From: JAVVUJ01 sp964461765
GTDB lineage: Bacteria > Bacillota > Clostridia > Peptostreptococcales > Anaerovoracaceae
Direction of reading: 5' to 3'
DNA length: 7,674 bases
Assembly: GCA_964461765.1 (NCBI GenBank)
Contig: CAYWVS010000104.1
Location: forward strand, 1-7,674
Positions 1 through 5,463 of this stretch are shown piece by piece. Numbering within the stretch: position 1 is the first letter of the stretch; each line of letters starts with the position of its first letter. The notes under the pieces are model-generated. The model ran no database searches, was not told the DNA's origin, and was given only the letters and a program-made list of their open reading frames with translations. The translations under genes were made by a program, and so were the position numbers.

Positions 1-2
1 GT

Positions 3-287
3 GAAAACTCAGGTGCTTATGCTGGGTGTAACTATGCATTAGAGGCATTAGCTGAATCACTCAGAATGGAGCTTTGTGATACCAACATAAAAATCACTTG
101 TATTGAGCCCGGTCTTGTTGAAACAGGATTACACAGAAATTGGGATATAAAACCTAAAGAATTACTTGGAATTTCAACGGCATTGCAGCCAATGGATATT
201 GCCGAAGCAGTAATAGAAATACTTAACAAGCCCGATCATATTAGAATTCCTAAATATATGATTTTACCAAAAGGACATAAAATCTGA
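3..287 (+). CDS. Short-chain dehydrogenase/reductase, C-terminal fragment (5' end outside window)
   Basis: The frame is open from the left edge and ends in TGA followed directly by TAG. The visible 94 residues match the C-terminal half of a classical SDR: the helix YALEALAESLRMEL, then KITCIEPGLVETGL (the conserved PG-x-V-x-T loop after beta-6), and the closing segment MDIAEAVIEILNKP followed by IRIPKYMILPKG. SDR enzymes are cytoplasmic NAD(P)H-dependent oxidoreductases; substrate cannot be inferred. The oddity is the active site. A normal SDR has YxxxK just before the ALEAL helix, but here the text reads GAYAGCNYALEAL, so the position of the lysine is asparagine (codon 30-32). Alternatively, a few residues such as xYxASK were lost between CN and YALEAL. 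Either way the copy is probably inactive or divergent. The Rossmann nucleotide-binding half is not in view. Confidence 0.8.
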   Translation, partial: ENSGAYAGCNYALEALAESLRMELCDTNIKITCIEPGLVETGLHRNWDIKPKELLGISTALQPMDIAEAVIEILNKPDHIRIPKYMILPKGHKI

Positions 288-289
288 TA

Positions 290-602
290 GATAGACAAAA
301 GGTGGAGCACTATCTCAGATTAATCGATGTTGGCATCAAACGACTTGATGTGCAGACAGAAACGATTTTTAATGAACGTACCGGCAAAAAAGAAAGAAAA
401 GTTAGTCCGCACCGTTCATGACATTTATGATGAATCTATGCGCTTTCTGATTTGAAAGTGCGTGAGGATGCTACCTTCAGAAAAGATTATTTGCAAGGAA
501 AGTACGGTGCACAAAGAAAACCAACTCGATTCTCTTGAAAAACGCCAAGAAGAACAAATCGGTTTTTGCATGTTTATTTGGATAACTGTAAGCAAACTTT
601 GA
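290..602 (+). pseudogene. Decayed coding sequence of unknown family
   Basis: Coding-like protein text runs through this stretch but is broken by stops and frame changes. From 290 one frame reads IDxx-type text including VEHYLRLIDVGIKRLDVQTE and FNERTGKKERKVSPHRS before a stop at 419-421. The third frame carries VHDIYDESMRFLI from 414 to a stop at 453-455. The first frame then resumes near 455 with KVREDATFRKDYLQGKYG, stopping at 536-538, while the third frame carries QLDSLEKRQEEQIGF until 602. The charged, helix-like composition and the switch between frames suggest a gene with several small indels and substitutions rather than random DNA. I do not recognise the family. A mobile-element accessory protein is possible but not supported by any motif. 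Chance open frames remain an alternative. Confidence 0.35.
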
Positions 603-620
603 GCAGAAACAACGCTCAAA
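598..620 (-). terminator. Weak hairpin downstream of the Fic gene
   Basis: A perfect 7-bp inverted repeat, TTTGAGC and GCTCAAA with a 9-nt loop, lies 12 nt beyond the Fic stop codon. On the minus strand it is followed by AGTTTGC rather than a real T-run. It may act as a weak terminator or an mRNA 3'-end stem, and the low GC content keeps confidence low. Confidence 0.3.
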
Positions 621-631
621 TTTCGTAGTAA

Positions 632-1657
632 CTATTGCTGTTTTTTCAATTTCCAATGTCCGGATTTGTCCGAACCTATACGCTCTATAATTCCCTCATC
701 TTTGAGCCACTTTATTTTTCTTTTTACAGTTGCTATGGAGAAACCCAATCTATGGCTTATTTCCTGTGCGGTGATATGGTTGTTTCCTTTAATTAGCAAC
801 AATACAGTGTCATTTTCAGTATCATTTTCCAAGATTACAGTATCACTATGAATGTGCATATCTCGATTTTTCAAGATATTGTGTTCACCTAAAAGTAAAT
901 TACCAAAAAACATATTTAGGTATTGATTGGTAGAGAATATTTCGTTTTTATAATCGCTAAAATTTGCCCTCACGAGTGCGTTTCTAAAATACCAGGCATT
1001 TGCCTCAAACAAATCGTTTTTCACATCAAAACCAAGGGCGCGAAGATATTTGATTGCAAACACAGCCGTCGTGCGAGTATTGCCCTCGCCAAAAGCGTGT
1101 ATCTGCCAAATACCCGAAATGAATTTAGCAAAATGCTCTACCCTCTCCGTTTTTGATAGTCCTTTATATTCAAAGGCTTTTTCCAGCGAAAAATCGTAGT
1201 CAAGTGTCGCCCTAATGCTGTCGGCACTTGCATAAAAAACCGTCTTACCGTCAAGCACCCATTCGTCTTTTGAGATGTTATAATCTCTGATTTTGCCCGC
1301 AAATTTATAAATGCCATCAAACAAACGCTTATGAATTATGATATATTCCACAGGGCTGAAAACGAAAGCTCTTTCGCTCAAAAGCTCTGCGATTCTCGCA
1401 GAAACCTTATCGGCTTCCTCGGTTCGATTATCTGCCCCAAATCCCACCGGCTTTGTGCTGTAATACGAATGTATGCGCTCCTTAACCTCTGCAATGGTTA
1501 TATCGCCTTCGATGTTCTCCTTTGCCGTTTCGAGCAGATACTCCGAGGGTGTAAGACCATCAACCTGTTGCAGACCAATAGCTGCCCCCCAAATCTCAGC
1601 TTTTTCTTTTTTCTGAGGCTCGCCAAGTCGTTTATATTCATCGAAATTTTTCATCAT
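632..1657 (-). CDS. Fic-family protein with VbhA-like N-terminus and C-terminal winged helix (putative AMPylase)
   Basis: This 341-residue protein belongs to the Fic family, whose members usually transfer AMP from ATP to a hydroxyl on a target protein. Near residues 29-34, LQQVDG followed by LTPSEYL and NIEGDIT resembles the VbhA antitoxin helix fused to the toxin. The classical inhibitory [S/T]xxxE[G/N] is degenerate here (LxxxDG). The Fic core covers roughly residues 95-250. It includes the flap/target-docking segment (ISKDEWVLDGKTVFYASA, about 128-145) and the active loop HAFGEGNTR at 187-195, with catalytic His187, Glu191 and Arg195. The usual GNGRxxR is GNTRTTA here. Residues 272-285 form a DTV/NDT-rich linker, and 282-338 form a winged helix (ITAQEISHRLGFSIATVKRKIKWL). 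The start at 1657 is preceded by AAAGGTGG with suitable spacing and lies just downstream of a promoter. A longer frame from a TTG at 1786 would begin upstream of that promoter and is rejected. Likely autoregulated through the operator upstream; target unknown. Confidence 0.85.
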   Translation of the reverse strand: MMKNFDEYKRLGEPQKKEKAEIWGAAIGLQQVDGLTPSEYLLETAKENIEGDITIAEVKERIHSYYSTKPVGFGADNRTEEADKVSARIAELLSERAFVFSPVEYIIIHKRLFDGIYKFAGKIRDYNISKDEWVLDGKTVFYASADSIRATLDYDFSLEKAFEYKGLSKTERVEHFAKFISGIWQIHAFGEGNTRTTAVFAIKYLRALGFDVKNDLFEANAWYFRNALVRANFSDYKNEIFSTNQYLNMFFGNLLLGEHNILKNRDMHIHSDTVILENDTENDTVLLLIKGNNHITAQEISHRLGFSIATVKRKIKWLKDEGIIERIGSDKSGHWKLKKQQ

Positions 1658-1670
1658 ACAGTCACCACCT

Positions 1671-1711
1671 TTTACAGTATCATTATAATACAAATGATAC
1701 TGTAAAGTCAA
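1671..1711 (-). promoter_or_regulatory. Fic promoter embedded in a perfect 14-bp inverted-repeat operator
   Basis: Read on the minus strand, -35 TTGACT (1711-1706) and -10 TATAAT (1687-1682) are separated by 18 bp, giving a near-consensus sigma-A promoter. The arms TTTACAGTATCATT (1671-1684) and AATGATACTGTAAA (1693-1706) are exact reverse complements with an 8-bp spacer. One arm fills the -35/-10 spacer and the other covers the -10 edge and predicted start site, so a bound protein would occlude RNA polymerase. The predicted leader before the ATG at 1657 is only about 18 nt. The winged helix of the Fic protein itself is the obvious candidate binder, which is inference. Confidence 0.75.
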
Positions 1712-1798
1712 TATAACATATTTTGATGTTTTAACTTTCAACTGGGGTGGGATAAACCCAGTAACCCGAAAGCCGAAAAATCCCAAAGCATATAACCG

Positions 1799-1839
1799 AA
1801 AAAAGGCAGGAGCGTGGAAAAATTCACACGACCTGCCTT
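1799..1839 (-). terminator. Rho-independent terminator of the MerR gene
   Basis: On the minus strand, just after the regulator's stop, AAGGCAGG pairs with CCTGCCTT, with additional CGTG/CACG pairing inside, and is followed by a run of six T residues. This is the best terminator in the window. An outer 9-bp repeat, CAAAGCATA (1784-1792) and TATGCTTTG (1839-1847), encloses it. Confidence 0.8.
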
Positions 1840-1849
1840 ATGCTTTGAA

Positions 1850-2656
1850 TTATTTCTTTACAATCGGGAATTGCAGCTCGGTCAGCCAGTCATTTTCATC
1901 TTCCTTGTTCCAAATCCCATCGATATACTGTTCTCTGCCGCAGCCGCTCACTTGGTAGCCGTTTTCCTCGAGCCATTTGAGGGCGAAAGCATAGGCATCG
2001 CCGAGCTTTGAATACGGTCCCTTGTGCATCACCGATACTGCGGTGACGGCTTCCACCTGCTTGAACACAATGTCCTCAAAGTTCGGGCGCAGTTCGGTTA
2101 CCGCTTCGCAATATTCGATGTTGATGTCCTTTTCCTTATACTCGCCGTCGAGATAGACAATGTAGCAGTATTCGGGTGTGGCAGCCTTAAGGTCGGGATA
2201 TTTTTTCATTACCTGCTCGCCGATGGCGGGGATCAGCTGAAAATAAGCGTTATAGCTTGGAGCGGTCAGACGCTTGGAATAGACGATACACTCGGGCAAA
2301 TCCTTAATAGTGGCAACATAACTCATAGAAAAATCCTCCTTGTATTGTAGCAAAAATTCAATTCGAGAGAGCTGATTTTGTCGTTCGGCCAGTTCTCCCA
2401 CAAGCTCTGTCCGCCGTTTTTCCAAAATCTCAGCCATGTGCGTTCCGGACAGCACCAGCCGGATTTCGTCGATAGACAATCCCACCTGCCGCAAGCTTTG
2501 TATTCGATGCAGCATAAAAAGCTGTGTAGTGGTGTAAAAGCGGTAGCCTGTCCAGTCGTCGGTCTGCTCGGGTTTTAACAGCCCGATTTCATCGTAATAC
2601 CGCAGTGCTTTGATGGTGGTTTTGCTCATTTTTGAAAACTCCCCGATGCGAAACAT
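1850..2656 (-). CDS. MerR-family transcriptional regulator with GyrI-like effector domain
   Basis: The 268-residue protein has the layout of BmrR/BltR/TipA-type regulators. Residues 1-70 form the MerR winged helix-turn-helix (MFRIGEFSKMSKTTIKALRY, YYDEIGLLKP, then GYRFY). Residues 72-108 form a helix for the antiparallel dimer coiled coil (MAEILEKRRTELVGELAERQ). Residues 112-268 form a GyrI-like ligand-binding domain, with ELIPAIGE-type text (QLIPAIGEQVMKKYPDL) and HKGPYSKLGDAYAFALKWLE. Such proteins bend promoter DNA and activate on binding hydrophobic drugs or metabolites. The start is supported by AGGAGG 7 nt upstream. It has its own MerR-type promoter and a strong terminator, so it forms a single-gene unit. 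No adjacent efflux pump or target gene is visible. Its G+C content looks higher than its neighbours', suggesting separate origin. A possible internal start is described separately. Confidence 0.9.
   Translation of the reverse strand: MFRIGEFSKMSKTTIKALRYYDEIGLLKPEQTDDWTGYRFYTTTQLFMLHRIQSLRQVGLSIDEIRLVLSGTHMAEILEKRRTELVGELAERQNQLSRIEFLLQYKEDFSMSYVATIKDLPECIVYSKRLTAPSYNAYFQLIPAIGEQVMKKYPDLKAATPEYCYIVYLDGEYKEKDINIEYCEAVTELRPNFEDIVFKQVEAVTAVSVMHKGPYSKLGDAYAFALKWLEENGYQVSGCGREQYIDGIWNKEDENDWLTELQFPIVKK
2324..2341 (-). promoter_or_regulatory. Internal ribosome binding site and ATG inside the MerR gene
   Basis: On the minus strand AAGGAGGA (2341-2334) is followed by 7 nt and an in-frame ATG (2326-2324) at codon 111. 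This is as strong as the gene's own initiation site. The ATG begins MSYVATIKDLPECIV, exactly where the coiled coil ends and the GyrI-like domain starts. Translation from here would give a free 158-residue ligand-binding domain. Whether it is used is inference. Confidence 0.5.
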
Positions 2657-2681
2657 ATTCAGTCCTCCTTCCTTTAAATTC

Positions 2682-2712
2682 AGTCTACAATCTCCCCTAA
2701 CAGGAGAGTCAA
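2682..2712 (-). promoter_or_regulatory. MerR-type promoter/operator with 19-bp spacer
   Basis: On the minus strand TTGACT (2712-2707) and TAGACT (2687-2682) are spaced by 19 bp. This over-long spacing is the hallmark of promoters activated by MerR proteins. The spacer holds an imperfect dyad, CTCTCC-TGTTA-GGGGAG, resembling operators of BmrR/TipA-like regulators. The predicted transcript starts just upstream of the regulator's ribosome binding site, so autoregulation is likely. Confidence 0.75.
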
Positions 2713-2743
2713 GAGGTTTTTTTAATTTTCTTTTTTGTGTTGC

Positions 2744-2857
2744 TTAATTGCCATACTGTCGGGCAAATGTTGCATATGGCTGCATTGTTTCCTCCCTCTA
2801 TATTCCATGCTCATCTATGAACTTCACAAACTTCTTCTCGCTAAATATTTTAAATAT
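2744..2857 (-). pseudogene. Possible remnant of a gene-to-gene junction (gene end followed by truncated methyltransferase-like start)
   Basis: On the minus strand a frame of 19 codons after a stop ends in SEKKFVKFIDEHGI and a TAG at 2800-2798. Twelve nucleotides later, after GGGAGG, an ATG at 2785 opens MQPYATFARQYGN before TAA at 2746-2744. The layout (end of one protein, Shine-Dalgarno, start of the next) is that of an operon junction. The second peptide resembles the first dozen residues of class I SAM methyltransferases (MxxYxxFAxxYD). Both pieces are very short, so the identity is weak. If real, the reading frames were cut away on both sides, the right-hand one next to the MerR promoter. 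A short leader peptide is an alternative. Confidence 0.3.
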
Positions 2858-3075
2858 TTATATTAGTATACCAAATTTAACTGGACAAAAGTATGTCATA
2901 ATAAAATATAAAAACATTTTATTTTTGCATTCTAAAAGGTTGACAAACCTTGATTTTAAGCTGCTTGAGATTTCAATTTTTGTCAACTTATCTTGTGTCA
3001 TTAGGTTAAACAGATACACAGTACGTAACCTTAGTATAAGTCATTTTCTTAAAAAGTCAATCCACTCGGTTACTT
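2858..3075. other. AT-rich intergenic region with small inverted repeats
   Basis: I see no convincing gene on either strand in this stretch beyond the lipoprotein gene. It contains a 6-bp hairpin AAGGTT-GACA-AACCTT (2936-2951), which on the minus strand is followed by TT and could weakly terminate the upstream operon. It also contains a 9-bp inverted repeat, GTTGACAAA (2939-2947) and TTTGTCAAC (2979-2987). GTAACC near 3025 and GGTTAC near 3069 form another loose pair. No ribosome binding site precedes an open frame of useful length. Confidence 0.5.
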
Positions 3076-3615
3076 TCAAAGCGAAATTGCAACTTGCACA
3101 GTGCCATTTCCGAGAGCATCTGCGAAACCGTTTATATCATCAATTCTCCCGAGTCTTGTATAGCTCCAAGTGTTAGAGCTGTAAAAAATCACAAGTTGAT
3201 TGCCGTTATATAGCACCAAATCGCCGAGTGCGGTTGTGATGCTTTTATCGTTTCTCGCAAGACTAAACCCTAAACTACCGACCTTTTCAAAACCGCCATA
3301 ATCATTCATATCTATTGTTAGCGGAAGCTTTTCAACAAACGCTTTTGCAGTAGCATTATCAGCTAATGTAGCTGAGAAGGTTTTAGCACCAATTTGAATA
3401 GTTATGGTTTTTGCTACCTCCTCTGCTCGCACTTCTTCTTTGCTTGCAGTAGGCTTTTCCGCAGGAGCGGCGGGTTTTGAAGTTGTTTGCTCTTCCGTCG
3501 CAGTGGGTTTGCTATTTTTTACGCTTTCTCTATTTGTATTGCAAGCTGTGAGTAAACCCATAACTACTAAAGTACTAAGAATAATCGAATATATTTTAAA
3601 TGAATGTTTTTTCAT
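3076..3615 (-). CDS. Lipoprotein with cyclophilin-like domain
   Basis: The 179-residue product starts with a lipoprotein signal peptide: basic MKKHSFK, a hydrophobic stretch to residue 22, and lipobox LLTAC with Cys25 as the expected lipidated residue. Residues 26-65 form a Thr/Lys/Glu/Pro-rich linker. Residues 69-179 match the cyclophilin-like fold seen in small bacterial proteins (Cyclophil_like2 type): TITIQIGAKTFSATLADN, KLPLTIDMND, ALGDLVLYNGNQLVIFY, YTRLGRIDD and a C-terminal GNGTVQVAISL. The biochemical role of this family is unclear, and proline isomerase activity should not be assumed. It would be anchored on the outer face of the membrane. The ATG lies 4 nt past the acetyltransferase stop, with AAAGGAG overlapping that gene's last codons, so the two are probably translationally coupled as the last genes of the alcohol dehydrogenase operon. 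The longer frame to 3666 has no signal-peptide logic and is rejected. Confidence 0.85.
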   Translation of the reverse strand: MKKHSFKIYSIILSTLVVMGLLTACNTNRESVKNSKPTATEEQTTSKPAAPAEKPTASKEEVRAEEVAKTITIQIGAKTFSATLADNATAKAFVEKLPLTIDMNDYGGFEKVGSLGFSLARNDKSITTALGDLVLYNGNQLVIFYSSNTWSYTRLGRIDDINGFADALGNGTVQVAISL

Positions 3616-3619
3616 AGAC

Positions 3620-4198
3620 TTACTCCTTTTCGCTCTCAATAGCTTTAATAACCTTTGCCGGAACACCGCCTACAATCACATTAGGTGGCACATTCTTTGT
3701 AACCACAGCTCCGGCGGCAACAATCGCTCCATCGCCTATGGTCACACCGGGCAATATCGTTGCACTTGCACCAATCCACACATTTTTGCCGATGATAATA
3801 GGTGCCGGTGTCATTGAGCTGCGATTTTCGGGGTTTATATCGTGATTTAATGTGGCAAGCACTGCATTATGTCCAATCAAAACACCATCACCAATGATTA
3901 TGCCGCCTTGGTCTTGAAAACGACAGCCGGAGTTGATGAAGACATTTTTGCCTATGTGTATGTTCTTTCCGCAGTCTGTATAAAAAGGCGGAAACATACA
4001 AAAACTTTCGTCCACTTCCTTACCGATAAGCGTTGACATCAGCGTATGAATTTCCTCCGGCTCATGGTAAGCATTATTAAGCTGTGCGGATATTTTCATA
4101 GCTTCTTGTGCGAGAAAAATCATATATTTATGCACAGCAGAGCCGCCGATAACTTTTTCGCCGCGGTTTAGATGCTCTAAAAAAGCGCTTAAATCCAT
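3620..4198 (-). CDS. Sugar O-acetyltransferase of the LacA/Maa/NodL hexapeptide-repeat family
   Basis: This 192-residue cytoplasmic enzyme is predicted to move an acetyl group from acetyl-CoA to a sugar hydroxyl. The N-terminal helical cap (about 1-75) contains NNAYHEPEE-type text. It is followed by a left-handed beta helix of hexapeptide repeats: IHIGKNVFINSGC, GGIIIGDGVLIGHNAVL, IIIGKNVWIGASATILPGVTIGDGAIVAAGAVVTKNVPPN in successive turns, ending with GGVPAKVIK. His119 in LATLNHDINPENR is at the position of the catalytic histidine of LacA. Length is normal for the family. The start at 4198 has GGGGGAG 8 nt upstream; the open frame continues to 4243 but would overlap the dehydrogenase and lacks a suitable site. 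It begins 13 nt after the dehydrogenase stop and ends 4 nt before the lipoprotein start, which indicates one operon. The acceptor sugar is unknown. Confidence 0.9.
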   Translation of the reverse strand: MDLSAFLEHLNRGEKVIGGSAVHKYMIFLAQEAMKISAQLNNAYHEPEEIHTLMSTLIGKEVDESFCMFPPFYTDCGKNIHIGKNVFINSGCRFQDQGGIIIGDGVLIGHNAVLATLNHDINPENRSSMTPAPIIIGKNVWIGASATILPGVTIGDGAIVAAGAVVTKNVPPNVIVGGVPAKVIKAIESEKE

Positions 4199-4211
4199 AA
4201 CACACTCCCCC

Positions 4212-5390
4212 TTAACGGTACGCTTTTCTAAAAATCCCAACACAGTCCTCGTGGGTCATTTCGCAAGGGTTGGCTGCGAATAATGCCCCCATTGTTTCAC
4301 GAGCATTTTTTGCGAGTGTGTCTAGTTCGTCATAAGTGATGCCGTAGTCGCTCATTTTTAGGTCAGCGACACCACAGTCCTCTTGAAGCTTTACAAGAGC
4401 TGTAATAAAATCTTGCGGCTTATCAGCGTTTGGAATACCCATAAGCTGCGCCATTCTTACAAAACGGTAATCGCAAGCGTGTTTATCAATAAAAAACTCG
4501 TAAAATGCTTTGGAAATCATTATAAGCCCTGCACCGTGGGGCAAGCTTTGGTGATAGGCACTCATTGCGTGTTCCATTGAGTGTTCGGCAGTAGTGCAGC
4601 TTGTTACCATTGCATGACCGGAAAGTGTGTTGGCAAACGCTATACCCTCTCTTGCTTCGGTGTCGTCACCATCTTTGACTGTACGAGCAAGATATTTTAC
4701 TATATTTTCCATAGCTGTTGACGATACCATATCGCTATACGGATTTGCAAATTTGCTTATATATACCTCAGTTGCGTGAAACAAAGTATCAAAGCCTTGA
4801 TATGCAGTAAACTTAGGCGGAACGGTTGCCATTAGCTCTGCATCTACGATGGCAAGCACAGGGAACAAGCGATCATCACCGCCAAATCCCATTTTTTCGT
4901 TTGTTTCGGGGTTGGTTATAACGCCCCACTGGTCAACCTCCGAGCCTGTTCCGGCTGTTGTAGTGATACATATTAGCGGAAGTGGGTCCGCCGCAAGAGG
5001 CTTGCCGCCACCTGTGCCGCCAAACATATAATCCCAAATGTCGCCATCGTTTGTTGCCATTGCCGCCATAGCTTTTGCGGCATCCATTACACTACCACCG
5101 CCAAGTGCAACAATAAAATCACAAGCGTTTTCACGAGCTGCCTTAGCTCCTGCCATAACGGTAGATTTTAAGGGATTAGCCTCCACCTTGTCAAATAGAT
5201 CGGTTACTACGCCTGCCTTGTTAAGCTGTGAAAGTGTGCGGTCAAGTGAGCCGTTTTCTCGCACAGCCTTTCCGTTTGATATTACTATTAGTGCCTTTTT
5301 ACCGGGCATTTTTTGTATATGGAGATTGCTTAGCTGTCCTGCTCCGAAAAGTATTTTTGTGGGGATATATACATTGTAATTTTTATTCAT
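4212..5390 (-). CDS. Iron-containing alcohol dehydrogenase
   Basis: The 392-residue protein is a full-length group III (Fe-dependent) alcohol dehydrogenase, which interconverts an alcohol and an aldehyde or ketone with NAD(P)H in the cytoplasm. The N-terminal nucleotide-binding half shows KILFGAGQL, ALIVISNG and the GGGS pyrophosphate-binding motif at 97-100, followed by VMDAAKA. TTAGTGSEV lies at 144-152. By comparison with FucO-type enzymes, metal ligands are Asp201, His205, His270 and His285, with His274 (EHSMEH) as the catalytic-region histidine; all are present. The residue after the second strand is not the Asp typical of strict NAD use, so NADPH is possible (inference). Start is supported by AAAGGA 6-7 nt upstream. 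It is the first gene of a three-gene operon with the acetyltransferase and lipoprotein, divergent from a LysR regulator. Substrate (butanal, lactaldehyde or others) cannot be decided. Confidence 0.93.
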   Translation of the reverse strand: MNKNYNVYIPTKILFGAGQLSNLHIQKMPGKKALIVISNGKAVRENGSLDRTLSQLNKAGVVTDLFDKVEANPLKSTVMAGAKAARENACDFIVALGGGSVMDAAKAMAAMATNDGDIWDYMFGGTGGGKPLAADPLPLICITTTAGTGSEVDQWGVITNPETNEKMGFGGDDRLFPVLAIVDAELMATVPPKFTAYQGFDTLFHATEVYISKFANPYSDMVSSTAMENIVKYLARTVKDGDDTEAREGIAFANTLSGHAMVTSCTTAEHSMEHAMSAYHQSLPHGAGLIMISKAFYEFFIDKHACDYRFVRMAQLMGIPNADKPQDFITALVKLQEDCGVADLKMSDYGITYDELDTLAKNARETMGALFAANPCEMTHEDCVGIFRKAYR

Positions 5391-5414
5391 AAAAAATCCT
5401 TTCTTTTTTATTCT

Positions 5415-5443
5415 TTTATATCAAGCTATAAATCAAATAGCAA
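5415..5443 (-). promoter_or_regulatory. Predicted promoter of the alcohol dehydrogenase operon
   Basis: On the minus strand TTGCTA (5443-5438) and TATAAA (5420-5415) are 17 bp apart, giving a predicted start near 5408. A short inverted repeat, GCTAT-N7-ATAGC (5425-5441), overlaps the -35 box and could be the activation half of LysR-type binding. Confidence 0.55.
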
Positions 5444-5463
5444 ATACTTATATTGAATATAAC

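Noticed and set aside
801..847. CRISPR-like or tandem-repeat array in the Fic gene
   Set aside because: Spacing (12 and 21 bp) is too short and irregular for CRISPR, and the repeats lie within coding sequence as DTV/NDT codons; treated as an operator-like motif instead.
1331..1705. 124-codon plus-strand open frame
   Set aside because: It is antisense to the Fic gene, has no ribosome binding site or recognisable domain, and is a shadow of real coding sequence.
1658..1786. N-terminal extension of the Fic protein from a TTG at 1786
   Set aside because: It begins upstream of the predicted promoter and operator, has no ribosome binding site, and its residues are unrelated to Fic proteins; the ATG at 1657 has a clear AAAGGTGG.
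632..2656. Fic and MerR genes as one operon or a two-gene toxin-antitoxin pair
   Set aside because: A strong terminator and a separate near-consensus promoter lie between them, so they look independently transcribed.
2748..3176. 142-codon plus-strand open frame in the AT-rich gap
   Set aside because: It starts at a TTG without a ribosome binding site, has low-complexity Ile/Asn/Ser/Leu-rich text with no domain, and its end overlaps the lipoprotein gene in antisense.
3404..3817. 137-codon plus-strand open frame
   Set aside because: It is antisense to the junction of the lipoprotein and acetyltransferase genes, whose protein families and ribosome binding sites are clear.
4199..4243. Longer start for the sugar O-acetyltransferase
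   Set aside because: It would overlap the dehydrogenase end, and a better ribosome binding site precedes the ATG at 4198, where family homology begins.
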